From CAZEFK01 sp964511405 (lineage in GTDB: Bacteria > Pseudomonadota > Alphaproteobacteria > Elsterales > Elsteraceae), in NCBI GenBank assembly GCA_964511405.1, contig CAZEFK010000131.1, positions 1 through 21,174 of the forward strand: a DNA stretch of 21,174 bases. Reading direction: 5' to 3'. The translations under genes were made by a program, and so were the position numbers. The first letter of the stretch is position 1, and the number at the start of each line of letters is the position of its first letter. The notes under the pieces were generated by a model, which did not search any database, was not told the DNA's origin, and was given only the letters and a program-made list of their open reading frames with translations. This document shows, in pieces, positions 1-9,845 of the stretch.

Positions 1-883
1 CGCGGACCTCGCCCAGCCGCCGCAGGCTGTCGTCGAGGCCGTCGAGCGCCGCCGTCATGGCCGCCGCCGACGCCGCCATCTGGTCGATGCGCAGCTGCGC
101 CCGCTCCAGCAGCAGCGGGTTGGTCGCCTGGACCATGTCGGCGACCGCGCGCACGGCGGCGACCAGCGGCGCCAGGGCGGCGCGCTCGTCGGCGGCCCCG
201 GCGTGGGCCGCGAGGTCCTCGGCGCGGCGGCGGATCTCGGTCCAGGCATGCAGGGTCGCCTCGGCCTGGCGCGGCAGTTCGGCCGCCATGCCGGGGGTCA
301 GGCCCGGGCCGGCGGCGGCCAGCAGCGCCAGCACCTGCTGGCGCGCCTCGCCGACCGCCCCCAGCAGCAGCGACGCGGCGGCAACGTCGTCGATGTCGCC
401 CGCTTCGACCCGCAGCCGGCTGTAGGCGGCGAGCGCCGGCTGGAAGGCGGCCGGGGCCGAGGCGGCGCCCTGGATCAGCCGGTCGGTCCGCACGGTCAGG
501 GCGTGGACCTTGTCGCTGGCCTGGACGAAGCGCCGGAAGGCCTGCGCCAGCGCCGCCACCTGGGCCGCGACCGTGGGCTCGGTAGCGTCGGCGGCGAGGC
601 CGGCCAGCGCCGCCTGGGCGCGCTCGGCGGCGTCCCCGGCAGGCCCGGCGGCGGCGGCGTCGCTGCTGAGGGCATAGGCCTCGAGCCGAGCCCGCGCCTC
701 GGTCAGGCCGAGGCCGGCGTCGTGCGCCGCGGCGGCGCGCTGGGCGAAGCGGGTGATGCGGTCGACCTCGCCGCCGACCGTGTCGAGGGTCGCCCACGCG
801 GCGGCGCCCAGGGCCAGCAGCAACAGGATGATCAGCGCGAAGCCCAGGGCGAGCGTCCGCGATATCGACAGCGAAGCGAGCAT
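1..883 (-). CDS. Membrane-anchored sensory protein, N-terminal part (chemoreceptor or sensor kinase type)
   Basis: The reading frame is open from an ATG at 883 to the left edge, giving 294 residues with no stop; the C-terminal part lies outside. Residues about 8-30 form one strong hydrophobic segment (LALGFALIILLLLALGAAAW). The rest is Ala/Arg/Glu/Asp-rich and helical, as expected for a periplasmic four-helix-bundle sensor or a long coiled coil. A Shine-Dalgarno-like GGAAAGGA lies about 5 bases before the start. Single-TM-then-helical-bundle N-termini are typical of methyl-accepting chemotaxis proteins and sensor histidine kinases. The diagnostic HAMP, MCP signalling or kinase domains would lie beyond the edge, so the two cannot be told apart. 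It is transcribed divergently from the EamA gene. Confidence 0.72.
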   Translation of the reverse strand, partial: MLASLSISRTLALGFALIILLLLALGAAAWATLDTVGGEVDRITRFAQRAAAAHDAGLGLTEARARLEAYALSSDAAAAGPAGDAAERAQAALAGLAADATEPTVAAQVAALAQAFRRFVQASDKVHALTVRTDRLIQGAASAPAAFQPALAAYSRLRVEAGDIDDVAAASLLLGAVGEARQQVLALLAAAGPGLTPGMAAELPRQAEATLHAWTEIRRRAEDLAAHAGAADERAALAPLVAAVRAVADMVQATNPLLLERAQLRIDQMAASAAAMTAALDGLDDSLRRLGEVR

Positions 884-966
884 GGCGGTCCTTTCCGGGC
901 AGGCGGCGAAGCGGCCGGCTGCGTAAGCTCCTACCGGCCCTGGGCCGCGATCGAGCGACGCGCCAG

Positions 967-987
967 CCTGCGGCGGGCTGCCGCAGG
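967..987. repeat. Short GC-rich hairpin between divergent genes
   Basis: A perfect 8-bp inverted repeat, CCTGCGGC / GCCGCAGG, with a 5-base loop (GGGCT) sits in the 158-base gap between the divergent sensory gene and the EamA gene. There is no T-run on either side, so it is not a classical terminator. It may be a regulatory hairpin or chance in GC-rich DNA. Confidence 0.3.
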
Positions 988-1041
988 GGACGCAAGAACC
1001 GGGCTGCCGCTCGACGCCGACCGGGTTTAGGGTAGCGGCTC

Positions 1042-1983
1042 ATGATCGGCAAACCGTCCGGCGCCATGGGTGCCACCGAGTGGCTGCTGCTGGTGCTGCT
1101 GTCCGGCCTGTGGGGCGGCAGCTTCTTTTTCTACAAGGTGCTGGTGGCGGCGCTGCCGCCTGTGACGGCGGTGCTGGGCCGGGTGGCGGTGGCGGCGCTG
1201 GCCTTGAACCTGGCGCTGCTGGCCCGGGGCGAGGCCCTGCCGCGGGACGGCCTGACATGGCGCCGGTTCCTGGCCATGGGGCTGCTGAACAACGCGGTGC
1301 CCTTCACCCTGATCGCCTGGGGCGAGATCCGGATCGCCAGCGGCCTGGCCTCGATCCTGAACGCGACGACGCCGCTGTTCGGGGTGGTGGCCGCCCATTG
1401 GCTGACCGCGGACGAGCGGCTGACCCCGGCGCGCGGCCTGGGCGTGCTGTTCGGGCTGGCCGGCGCCGTGGTGCTGGTCGGCCCGGCCGTGGGCGACCTG
1501 GCCGGCGACCTGCCGGCCGAGGCCGCCTGCCTGGCCGCCGCCGGCGTCTATGCCCTGGCCGGGATCTATGGCCGCCGCTTCCGCGGCAGCCCGCCCCTGA
1601 CCGTCGCGGCCGGCCAGGTCACCGCCAGCACCGCCCTGCTGCTGCCGGTGGCGCTGCTGGCCGACCGGCCCTGGACCCTGCCGCTGCCGGCATCAGGCGC
1701 CTGGGCGGCGCTGGCCGGCCTGGCGCTGGCGAGCACGGCCCTGGCCTACATCGTCTATTTCCGCATTCTGGCCGCAGCCGGGGCCACCAACTTGCTGCTG
1801 GTGACCTTCCTGCTGCCGGTCAGCGCCCTGCTGCTGGGCCACCTGGCCCTGGGCGAGCCGGTGACCGGCCGGGCGCTGGCGGGCATGGCGTTGATCGGCC
1901 TGGGGCTGGCGGCGATCGACGGGCGGCCGTGGCGGTGGCTGGCGCGGGCCGGCGGCGGGCGATCGAGAGCGCGGACGGGCTGA
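1042..1983 (+). CDS. DMT superfamily transporter, EamA family
   Basis: The 313-residue protein has about ten hydrophobic segments in two halves, the standard EamA/RhaT layout of five plus five helices. Family features visible are WGGSFFFYKV after the first helix, the first-half signature around NNAVPFTLIAWGE and SGLASILNATTPLF, and the second-half equivalent ASTALAYIVYFRIL and LVTFLLPVSALLLGHLALGEP. Such proteins are inner-membrane drug/metabolite exporters, often for amino acids or similar small compounds; the substrate cannot be read from sequence. The ATG at 1042 has only a weak ribosome site, and the ATG at 1066 (MGATEWLL) is a reasonable alternative. The last 25 residues are Arg/Gly-rich and probably cytoplasmic. 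The gene has no functional link to the secretion cluster. Confidence 0.9.
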   Translation: MIGKPSGAMGATEWLLLVLLSGLWGGSFFFYKVLVAALPPVTAVLGRVAVAALALNLALLARGEALPRDGLTWRRFLAMGLLNNAVPFTLIAWGEIRIASGLASILNATTPLFGVVAAHWLTADERLTPARGLGVLFGLAGAVVLVGPAVGDLAGDLPAEAACLAAAGVYALAGIYGRRFRGSPPLTVAAGQVTASTALLLPVALLADRPWTLPLPASGAWAALAGLALASTALAYIVYFRILAAAGATNLLLVTFLLPVSALLLGHLALGEPVTGRALAGMALIGLGLAAIDGRPWRWLARAGGGRSRARTG

Positions 1984-2021
1984 GGCCGGCCGTGGTGCCG
2001 GTCACGCCGGCATCGGCAGGC

Positions 2022-2285
2022 TCACGCGCCCGGATCCGGCAGCTCGCTGTCGAGATGATCGAGATCGGCCGGCATGTCGGCGGCCTGGAGGGCGGCAAGC
2101 TGGGCTTCGGTCAGCTCGCCGACCTGGAACACCCGGCGATCGCGGCGCTTGAGCCGGGCATACTCGTCGGCCGAGATCACGACCAAACGGTCACGGCCGT
2201 TCTTCGTGATCGTCACCGGCTCGACCAGCGCACGGTCGGCGAGGGTGCCATAGTTCTTCATGAACTCTGCCGTCGAAACCCGCAT
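2022..2285 (-). CDS. Phd/YefM-family antitoxin, apparently without a partner toxin
   Basis: The 87-residue protein starts MRVSTAEFMKNYGTLAD and continues with EPVTITKNGRDRLVVISADEY, the typical Phd/YefM fold in which an N-terminal DNA-binding part carries the T-K-N-G-R and V-I-S-x-x-E-Y strands. The C-terminal 35 residues, rich in Glu, Ala and Asp, correspond to the toxin-binding region. Family members neutralise RelE/ParE/Doc-type toxins and repress their own operon. The reading frame stays open upstream, but residues before this Met are Arg/Pro-rich and non-coding in character, so this Met is chosen although its ribosome site is weak. Neither the 3' side (EamA gene on the opposite strand) nor the 228-base 5' gap contains a recognisable toxin. 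It may be a solitary regulator or a remnant of a toxin-antitoxin pair. Confidence 0.85.
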   Translation of the reverse strand: MRVSTAEFMKNYGTLADRALVEPVTITKNGRDRLVVISADEYARLKRRDRRVFQVGELTEAQLAALQAADMPADLDHLDSELPDPGA

Positions 2286-2513
2286 CACGCTCAGGACCCG
2301 GATTATCCATATCCTCTGTAGGATGGGGCTGGATCGGCGCCGCTGCAAGCCGCCGATCACCGGGACGTGGCATAGAAGCATAGGGGCAGAGTCGACCGAT
2401 GGGCGGGGTGGCCGGCGCGGTCGCCACCGGGGAGCGGGGTTGGTGCCGCCCCGTTGCCGCCAAGGCGGACCGGTGGTAGGAGGCGGCGCCGATTGCTCGC
2501 ACACGGAGAGCCC

Positions 2514-3068
2514 ATGCCCGGACGCGGCGCCCTGCTGCCGATCGTCGTCGCCGCGACCGCGGCGCTGGCCGCCGATCCGGCCGCGGCCGGACCGGATACG
2601 TTGCGCCCGGCCAGCGTCAGGACGGCCCGGGTCACGACGATCCGCGGGGAGTGGCGCGCATCGCACCTGGACATCAAGGACGAGGAAAATCGCCTGGCTC
2701 AGATCATGGCCCAGTATTCCCAGGTCAATCACGTCACGATCATCTTGGATGCGGCGCTGCTGATCTGCACGAACCAGGCGCTCGACATCACCGCGCCACT
2801 CCTGGCGATGGCGAAGGGCAACAGCCCGGCTGCCGAGACCGGCGGGCCGGCAAGCGTCCGCATCGCGGTCTATGCCGACCAGGCCGTGGGTTCGCCGGAC
2901 GGCCCGGACTTCCTGCGCCGCGCGCAGGCCTTCTGCGACAGCCAGGGCATCGATATCCTGATAGCGAAGCGCTGGGTCACACTCTCGGCGAACGCGCTGG
3001 ACGTGACGCCAGCGCTGGCCGCGTATCTGGCGCGAAATCCCATCCTCGACCGTCATGGCCGGGATTGA
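2514..3068 (+). CDS. Small exported protein of unknown function
   Basis: The 184-residue protein begins with a signal-peptide-like segment (MPGRGALLPIVVAATAALAA, then DPAAAGPD), with likely cleavage near residues 20-26. The ATG at 2514 is preferred over an upstream ATG at 2454 because GGAGAG lies four bases before it and the intervening residues are Arg-rich and not signal-like. The mature part holds two cysteines (C85, C141), which could pair in the periplasm. Hydrophobic strand-like stretches (VNHVTIILDAALLI, ASVRIAVYADQAV, GIDILIAKRWVTL) suggest a compact alpha/beta fold. No family is recognised. It is followed by a strong hairpin. Confidence 0.7.
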   Translation: MPGRGALLPIVVAATAALAADPAAAGPDTLRPASVRTARVTTIRGEWRASHLDIKDEENRLAQIMAQYSQVNHVTIILDAALLICTNQALDITAPLLAMAKGNSPAAETGGPASVRIAVYADQAVGSPDGPDFLRRAQAFCDSQGIDILIAKRWVTLSANALDVTPALAAYLARNPILDRHGRD

Positions 3069-3076
3069 CCCTATCG

Positions 3077-3138
3077 GTGCTCGTTGCTCCTCCTCCCCTT
3101 GTGGGAGGAGGAGGTTTCGAAATCCCGCCGACGAGCAC
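3077..3138. repeat. Nested inverted-repeat element, possible terminator or REP-like unit
   Basis: An inner perfect 11-bp stem (CTCCTCCTCCC at 3087-3097, GGGAGGAGGAG at 3103-3113) has a 5-base loop. It sits inside an outer 8-bp inverted repeat (GTGCTCGT at 3077-3084, ACGAGCAC at 3131-3138). It begins nine bases after the stop of the exported-protein gene and ends just before the next gene. The inner hairpin could end transcription of the upstream gene, though no long T-run follows. The nested form also resembles the short palindromic intergenic elements dispersed in many proteobacterial genomes. Confidence 0.6.
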
Positions 3139-3154
3139 TTGAGGGTGAGTTCCT

Positions 3155-3979
3155 GTGACTTTTAGAGCATGGATGATATTGGCCGTCGGCATCGTGACAA
3201 CGGTCGGATGGACGATCTGTGCTAGCGCTGGTCAACATATGAGGACGCATTACCCTGACGTCTGGCGGAGAGACCTCTCATCATACGGCGCTACACACGT
3301 GATCGGAGCGCGGATGCCTTCACCATCGTCGTTCACCATAGTATTTTTAAAGGATTCGTTGGATGATATCTACGGTCTTGATTTTTTCTCTGGAATAGTC
3401 ACGAAATTACCGAACGACACGCCATATTACATTCTACCGGCGTCTGCGAATATCTGGGGCGGAAAACTCGACCAGAGCTCTAGTGAGTTTAAGATGTTAT
3501 ATTATCGATATATTTCACCGTTTAGACCTTCCGATCGCGGATGCGGCATCGCAAATAGCCCGGGCGGGACTACGTTTAGCTTTTCGACCTCGCACCGCCA
3601 TCACGATTTGTGGGAGAAGAAGGTTTTTATTATACCCGACGGCCCTCGCAGTGATTGCGACGGACATCTGGTGGTTAAGGTCCTAAATCAGGGGGCTGGC
3701 ATTCAACCGCTTCCCGATGGCAGCGTGATATTGACCATGACGAGTGCATCTTGGCATACGAAAGACACAAATACCGCCCTTCCTGTTGGACTCGAAGCCG
3801 TAAGATTGAAGAGAAATTTTGCTATTCCCTGCGCTCTTCAAGGGAATGTCTTTGTCGTTGACGAATCGCGACGCGACTCCTTGTTCGCAGAATTGAGCGC
3901 GAATGACAATTCGTTCGATTCAATCCAAGATTCGTTGGTGGCTTGGCTAAGGGGCACCCGTCAGACCTGTTCAAACTAA
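3155..3979 (+). CDS. AT-rich exported protein of unknown function
   Basis: The 274-residue protein starts with GTG behind a GAGGGTGAG ribosome-site-like stretch; an in-frame ATG at 3173 is an alternative. Residues 6-25 are hydrophobic and end in CASAGQ, a good signal peptidase I site. The mature part has four well-separated cysteines (in DRGCGI, RSDCDG, AIPCAL and the C-terminal RQTCSN), suggesting disulfides outside the cytoplasm. Codon use is clearly AT-richer than in the flanking genes, which suggests acquisition by transfer. It points toward the end of the secretion operon on the other strand, separated by 21 bases. No family is recognised. It resembles the 16424 gene in general character (AT-rich, exported, Cys-containing), but I see no convincing sequence match between them. 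Confidence 0.7.
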   Translation: MTFRAWMILAVGIVTTVGWTICASAGQHMRTHYPDVWRRDLSSYGATHVIGARMPSPSSFTIVFLKDSLDDIYGLDFFSGIVTKLPNDTPYYILPASANIWGGKLDQSSSEFKMLYYRYISPFRPSDRGCGIANSPGGTTFSFSTSHRHHDLWEKKVFIIPDGPRSDCDGHLVVKVLNQGAGIQPLPDGSVILTMTSASWHTKDTNTALPVGLEAVRLKRNFAIPCALQGNVFVVDESRRDSLFAELSANDNSFDSIQDSLVAWLRGTRQTCSN

Positions 3980-3987
3980 TGTTAGCC

Positions 3988-4001
3988 GGAGACGATTCTC
4001 C
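3988..4001. terminator. Small hairpin between convergent genes
   Basis: GGAGA CGAT TCTCC forms a perfect 5-bp stem with a 4-base loop in the 21-base gap between the convergent ends of the AT-rich exported gene and the HlyD-type gene. It has no T-run and is short, so its use as a bidirectional terminator is only a possibility. Confidence 0.25.
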
Positions 4002-5445
4002 TACCGCTCCCGCAAACTCTCGCTCTGATACTTCAGGAAATTGCCCAGAAAGAACCCGATCACCCGGCGCTGCCCGGTTTTGACTTCCACTGTCGCGGTC
4101 ATGCCCGGGGCGAGGCGGACCTGGCGGTCGCCGACCACCAGGTGGTCGCGGGCCAGCGCCACGCGGGCCAGGTATTGGGGCGGGCCGCCATGGGGGTCGG
4201 GGGCGGCGTCGGCCGAGACGACGGTGACGGTGCCGGGGATGCTGCCATAGCGGGTGAAGGGGAAGGCGTCGATCTTGACGTCGGCGTCCTGGCCGGCCTG
4301 GATGAAGCCGATGTCCTTGTTGGGGATGCTGGCCTCCAGCTCGAGCACGGCGCCGTCGGGCACCAGCACCATCAGGGTCTGGGCCGGGGTCACCACGGCG
4401 CCGACGGTGTGGACGGCGAGCTGGCCGATGACGCCCGACACAGGCGCCACCAGGCGGCGGTTGGCCAGGCGCTGGCGGGCCTTGGCCAGCTCGGCAGCCA
4501 GGCTGTCGATCTGGCGGGCGGTCTGGGCCAGCTCGTCCTGGGTCTTGCCGGCGGCCTCGGCACTGATATCGGCGATGCGGCGGCGCAGGGTGTCGATGGT
4601 CGCGGCCTGCTCGTCCAGCTTCTTCTGCTCCAGCGTGCGGTCGCGCTCCAGGTCGATCAGCTGCTGCTTGGTGGTCAGATAGTTGAAGCGGGCGCCGACC
4701 TGCTGCTGCATCAAGTAATTGCGGGCGTTGACCTGCTCGGCGACCAGCGGGATCGTCTCGTTCAGCTTGTCGATCTTGGCGCGGGCGCTGGCGCGCTGGG
4801 CATCGAGCTCGGCGATCTGGCCGTCGACCACGGCCACCGCGGCCGCCAGCTTGCGCCGGTCGGCCGCCAGCAGGTTGGTTTCCAGCCGGTAGAGCGCCGG
4901 GTCGGGCAGCTCGGCCGGGTCCAGCCGCTCGCCCCCGGCGGCCGATGCGGCCAGGCGCAGGCGGTCGGCCTCGGCCCGCGCCAGGTCGCGGGACAGACGG
5001 TCGACGTCGGCCTGGGCGTCGGTCGGGTCCAGCTCGACCAGCGGTTGTCCGGCCTCGACGAACTGGCCCTCCTGCACCGGGATGGCGCGCACCACCGCGG
5101 TCTCGAGCGGCTGGATCACCTTGGTGTGGCCGCCCGGGATGATCCGGCCCTGGGCCGCGGCGATGGTGTCGAGCGTGGCGATGCACGCCCAGCCGAAGCC
5201 CGACAGGAAGATCAGGCCGATCACCAGGGCCAGGATGCGGGTGACCGGCGACGGCGGCGTCTCCAGCACCTCCAGCGCCGCCGGCAGGAACGCCGCCTCG
5301 GCGGCGGTGTAGGGCCGGCGCCCGCGCTCGGCGGCCCGCGCCTCGCGCCACGCGGCGACCGCCTCGCGGCAGCCGCCCCACGCCCGGCCCAGACGCTCGC
5401 CGAGGGCGGCCAGCAGCGACCGCCCGCGCCGCAGCAGCGCGGCGG

Positions 5446-5449
<4 letters not shown>
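4001..5449 (-). CDS. Type I secretion periplasmic adaptor (HlyD/PrtE family)
   Basis: The 482-residue protein has the layout of HlyD-type membrane fusion proteins. These link an inner-membrane ABC exporter to a TolC-like channel. Residues 71-92 form a single membrane anchor (RILALVIGLIFLSGFGWACI). A lipoyl-like half-motif follows (GRIIPGGHTKVIQPLE, then VQEGQFVEAGQPLVELDPTDA), then a long coiled-coil hairpin at about 115-330. The returning half is LVAPVSGVIGQLAVHTVGAVV. The C-terminal beta domain ends in VIGFFLGNFLKYQSESLRER, very typical of the family. It starts with GTG within the stop region of the ABC gene (4-base overlap GTGA), so the two are probably translationally coupled. Confidence 0.95.
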
Positions 5450-7797
<2,348 letters not shown>

Positions 7798-8238
7798 AGC
7801 CGGCGGCTCAAGGCAATGGAAAAGCTTAAGGTAATTTGGTCGAAAAATCTTAGGATGTGTGACCTGAGTTACTGTAGAGTCGCGAGGCGGTGAGTAAGCT
7901 GCACGCGATAGCCACCGCACGGTGTCGCAAAGGTGTCATGCTTGTGCCGACAGAGATCTCTAAAATCCAAGACATCTGGCGCCGCCGGCAAGACTCTCGC
8001 CAGGACCCGGGTACGGGCCGATGTTTTATGGTTAACATATCATTATCGAGAATGACACGATCAGCCACGGCGAGGGCCGGCAGCCCCGGGGTACGGCCCA
8101 GGCACCGCGAAGAAAGGCCACTGTCCCTAGGCTCCCTCCATCGCCCCGCCGCGCCGGCGGCCTCGACCGGACCGGCCCCGCCCACGCGCGCAGCCGATGC
8201 GTGCATCTCCTTATAACTGTAGCTACGGAACCCCGCCA
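7798..8238. other. Divergent intergenic region, no convincing gene
   Basis: These 441 bases lie between the start of the ABC gene (leftward) and the first lipoprotein (rightward). The left 260 bases are AT-richer than the genes and probably hold both promoters. Short open frames exist on both strands, but they overlap one another and their residues look non-coding. The only motif I can support is the CtrA-like box at 8032-8046. Confidence 0.5.
8032..8046. promoter_or_regulatory. Candidate CtrA-like box upstream of lipoprotein 1
   Basis: TTAA, seven bases, then TTAT matches the alphaproteobacterial CtrA consensus TTAA-N7-TTAA with one mismatch. It is preceded so that ATGGTTAA reads as TTAACCAT on the other strand, the known CtrA half-site form. 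It lies about 190 bases before the lipoprotein start and about 235 bases before the ABC gene, so it could serve either direction. The motif is short and no binding evidence exists. Confidence 0.35.
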
Positions 8239-8736
8239 ATGAAGACGATCCAGCGCCTGATCCCGGCAGCCCTGTTGGCCCTGGCCGCCTGTTCCTCCAG
8301 CGGCCAGTTCAAGGACCTGGGCCAGGCCGCCGCTCTGGCGCCCGCGTATGACAGCGCCAAGCTGGTGCTGCAGGTACAGGCCACGGACGCCGCCGCCGCC
8401 CTCCCCGACATCCGCGGCGCGCTGGCGGGCCAACTGTTCGCCAGCGGCCGTTTCCATCGGCTGGCCGCGGCGGACGAACCCGGCGACCTGGTGATCACCG
8501 TGAAGATCAACGAATATGCGAAGGTGGAAACGGTCGAGCGCGTGTTCGCCGGGGTTCTGGCCGGCCGCAACCGCCTGGGCGCGGAAGTGCTGGTGACCGA
8601 CGGCAAGACGGGCTCGCTGCTGCGGCACTACGAAGCCCACGGCGAGTCGGCGGCGCACCCGATGAGCACGGAAGGCAGCTTCAGCGACGCCGTGCGAGAG
8701 TTCTCGAAGGAGGTGGCGGTGGGGTTGTCGGTTTGA
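8239..8736 (+). CDS. Lipoprotein, DUF4410-like, copy 1
   Basis: The 165-residue protein starts MKTIQRLIPAALLALAAC, a lipoprotein signal with lipobox LAAC and lipidated Cys18 followed by SSSG, which favours the outer membrane. The mature part has DSAKLVLQ, ALAGQLFASGRFHRL, DLVITVKINEYAKVETVERV, LAGRNRLGAEVLVTDGKTG and a C-terminal SFSDAVREFSKEVA. This pattern resembles small DUF4410-type lipoproteins, whose biochemical role is unknown; the family call is from memory of the pattern. A close paralogue is at 15335 and a third copy survives only as its last 17 codons at 16300. It heads the first RTX cassette and faces away from the secretion genes. Confidence 0.88.
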   Translation: MKTIQRLIPAALLALAACSSSGQFKDLGQAAALAPAYDSAKLVLQVQATDAAAALPDIRGALAGQLFASGRFHRLAAADEPGDLVITVKINEYAKVETVERVFAGVLAGRNRLGAEVLVTDGKTGSLLRHYEAHGESAAHPMSTEGSFSDAVREFSKEVAVGLSV

Positions 8737-8790
8737 CGGCGGCAGGGGACGAGGCCTGAGGCGGACAGACGGAGCCACCGCGATGACGGT
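8682..8790 (+). repeat. Lipoprotein 3' end plus downstream flank, duplicated copy A
   Basis: The last codons of lipoprotein 1 and about 50 bases beyond its stop (GGGGACGAGG, then CCACCGCGATGAC) recur at 16300-16412. The match continues past the coding region, so it marks a duplicated DNA segment and not just a conserved protein end. Confidence 0.65.
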
Positions 8791-9273
8791 ACGGAGCGCA
8801 CGGCGGGTGATCGCGACCCGAGGTGGTCCTTACGTCCGCCCCCTCTGGCGAAGTGCAGAGCGGCAGGACGGCTCAGGGGCGCGTTACCTCACGGCATCGA
8901 ATGACGCAGACAATAGGAGGCAGGCGGGCGGCCCGCACCGGCACCGTGCCGGCGTCTCGCGCCACCGGAACGAACCGCACGACCTTGCTGACGGCACCCC
9001 ACGTCGCGGCTGTCGACCTGTTCCTGACCTACGATGCCATCGCCGCCGAGTCCAAGACCGTGGCCGACGGCCCGGCCGCTCCCAACGCCAATATCAGGGC
9101 GACCCGGCGATCGCTTGGCGACATGCAGTTTGTTCACCTACTGGAGGTCATACCGGCGGAGAGCCCGCACGCCTCAAGGCGGGCCCAAAATTTCTCGATG
9201 TCGAGCATTGCCTAACGCTGATACATGCATCGCTCGAATTCATCAAAGTATGATAACACAGGATATCGCAATC
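8737..9273. other. Intergenic region with possible remnant coding
   Basis: These 537 bases separate lipoprotein 1 from the small membrane protein. The first 50 are the duplicated flank. The middle, to about 9215, is GC-rich with coding-like third positions in one frame (see the separate low-confidence entry). The last 60 bases turn AT-rich, marking the start of the foreign-looking segment. Confidence 0.5.
8823..9215 (+). CDS. Doubtful hypothetical protein or gene fragment
   Basis: An open frame of 130 codons whose central part (HVAAVDLFLTYDAIAAESKT, then VADGPAAPNANIRATRRSLG) reads like real protein with GC-rich third positions, while both ends look non-coding. The GTG at 8823 has no clear ribosome site and a start at 8901 is equally possible. 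No family is recognised. It may be the remnant of a gene broken when the AT-rich segment was inserted. Other frames of the same stretch are also open, which lowers confidence. Confidence 0.22.
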   Translation: MVLTSAPSGEVQSGRTAQGRVTSRHRMTQTIGGRRAARTGTVPASRATGTNRTTLLTAPHVAAVDLFLTYDAIAAESKTVADGPAAPNANIRATRRSLGDMQFVHLLEVIPAESPHASRRAQNFSMSSIA

Positions 9274-9801
9274 ATGTCTATAGATAGAGAATTTCTGATA
9301 TCTTTCGAGCATCGGAATGTCGTTCGGATATTTTTGACTTCGTTTGCATCAATATTATTGGGCGTTCTGGTATTTATATTTTTAATGGACGATTTGTCGA
9401 ATGATAGCATATCTTTTTTTTCCTATGCATATTACATATTTCTCATGTATTGCGGAATACATTGCGTACTCGGCGGACTGATGGCGATCATTATCGACTG
9501 GCGAGCTTACCACCGAAAAGATTCAATTATACTACACGCGAATGAGTGCGGCATCCGGTCACCAGCTTACTATCCAGCTTTTGGATTAATTCGGTGGAGA
9601 GATGTTCGCGAAATCAAATTATGGGGCCCTCCACAATGTCGAAATCTAGAAATATACGTACACGGACGGAAACCATCTAAAATAAGGAGATGGTTTTTTT
9701 ATAGATCGCAGAAAAATTGCCTTGTATTTCCTGGATTTCTTATCAATTCTGAAGCTGCACTGAACAGGTTGATATGCATAAGTCATAATGAACACAGATA
9801 G
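9274..9801 (+). CDS. Small AT-rich membrane protein with PH-like tail (STM3941-like)
   Basis: The 175-residue protein has two membrane segments (about residues 15-37 and 45-74), then a soluble domain. The soluble part reads DSIILHANECGIRS, FGLIRWRDVREIKLWG and LEIYVHG, the pattern of an STM3941-type bacterial PH-like domain (hydrophobic strand, GI, then IxWxDI). The ATG at 9274 has AGGA about ten bases upstream; an in-frame ATG at 9250 lacks a ribosome site. It is strongly AT-rich compared with the lipoprotein before it. It ends 44 bases before the first RTX gene on the same strand, so the two are probably co-transcribed. An immunity or accessory role for the RTX partner is a guess from position and topology. 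Confidence 0.75.
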   Translation: MSIDREFLISFEHRNVVRIFLTSFASILLGVLVFIFLMDDLSNDSISFFSYAYYIFLMYCGIHCVLGGLMAIIIDWRAYHRKDSIILHANECGIRSPAYYPAFGLIRWRDVREIKLWGPPQCRNLEIYVHGRKPSKIRRWFFYRSQKNCLVFPGFLINSEAALNRLICISHNEHR

Positions 9802-9845
9802 AGGCTCAAATTTAGCGAACCTTATCTTACCCATGGGAGAGAGCG

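Noticed and set aside
1080..2321. Plus-strand frame overlapping the EamA transporter in another phase
   Set aside because: It encodes Gly/Ala/Arg/Pro-rich shadow sequence. The transporter frame has clear membrane helices and family motifs.
7798..7920. N-terminal extension of the ABC transporter to 7920
   Set aside because: The extra 41 codons lie in AT-rich DNA and read as random residues, whereas the family start is compatible with the Met at 7797 or further inside.
7850..8239. Overlapping open frames on both strands between the ABC gene and lipoprotein 1
   Set aside because: They have no ribosome sites, no recognisable protein features and mutually exclusive frames, and lie in the AT-rich promoter region.
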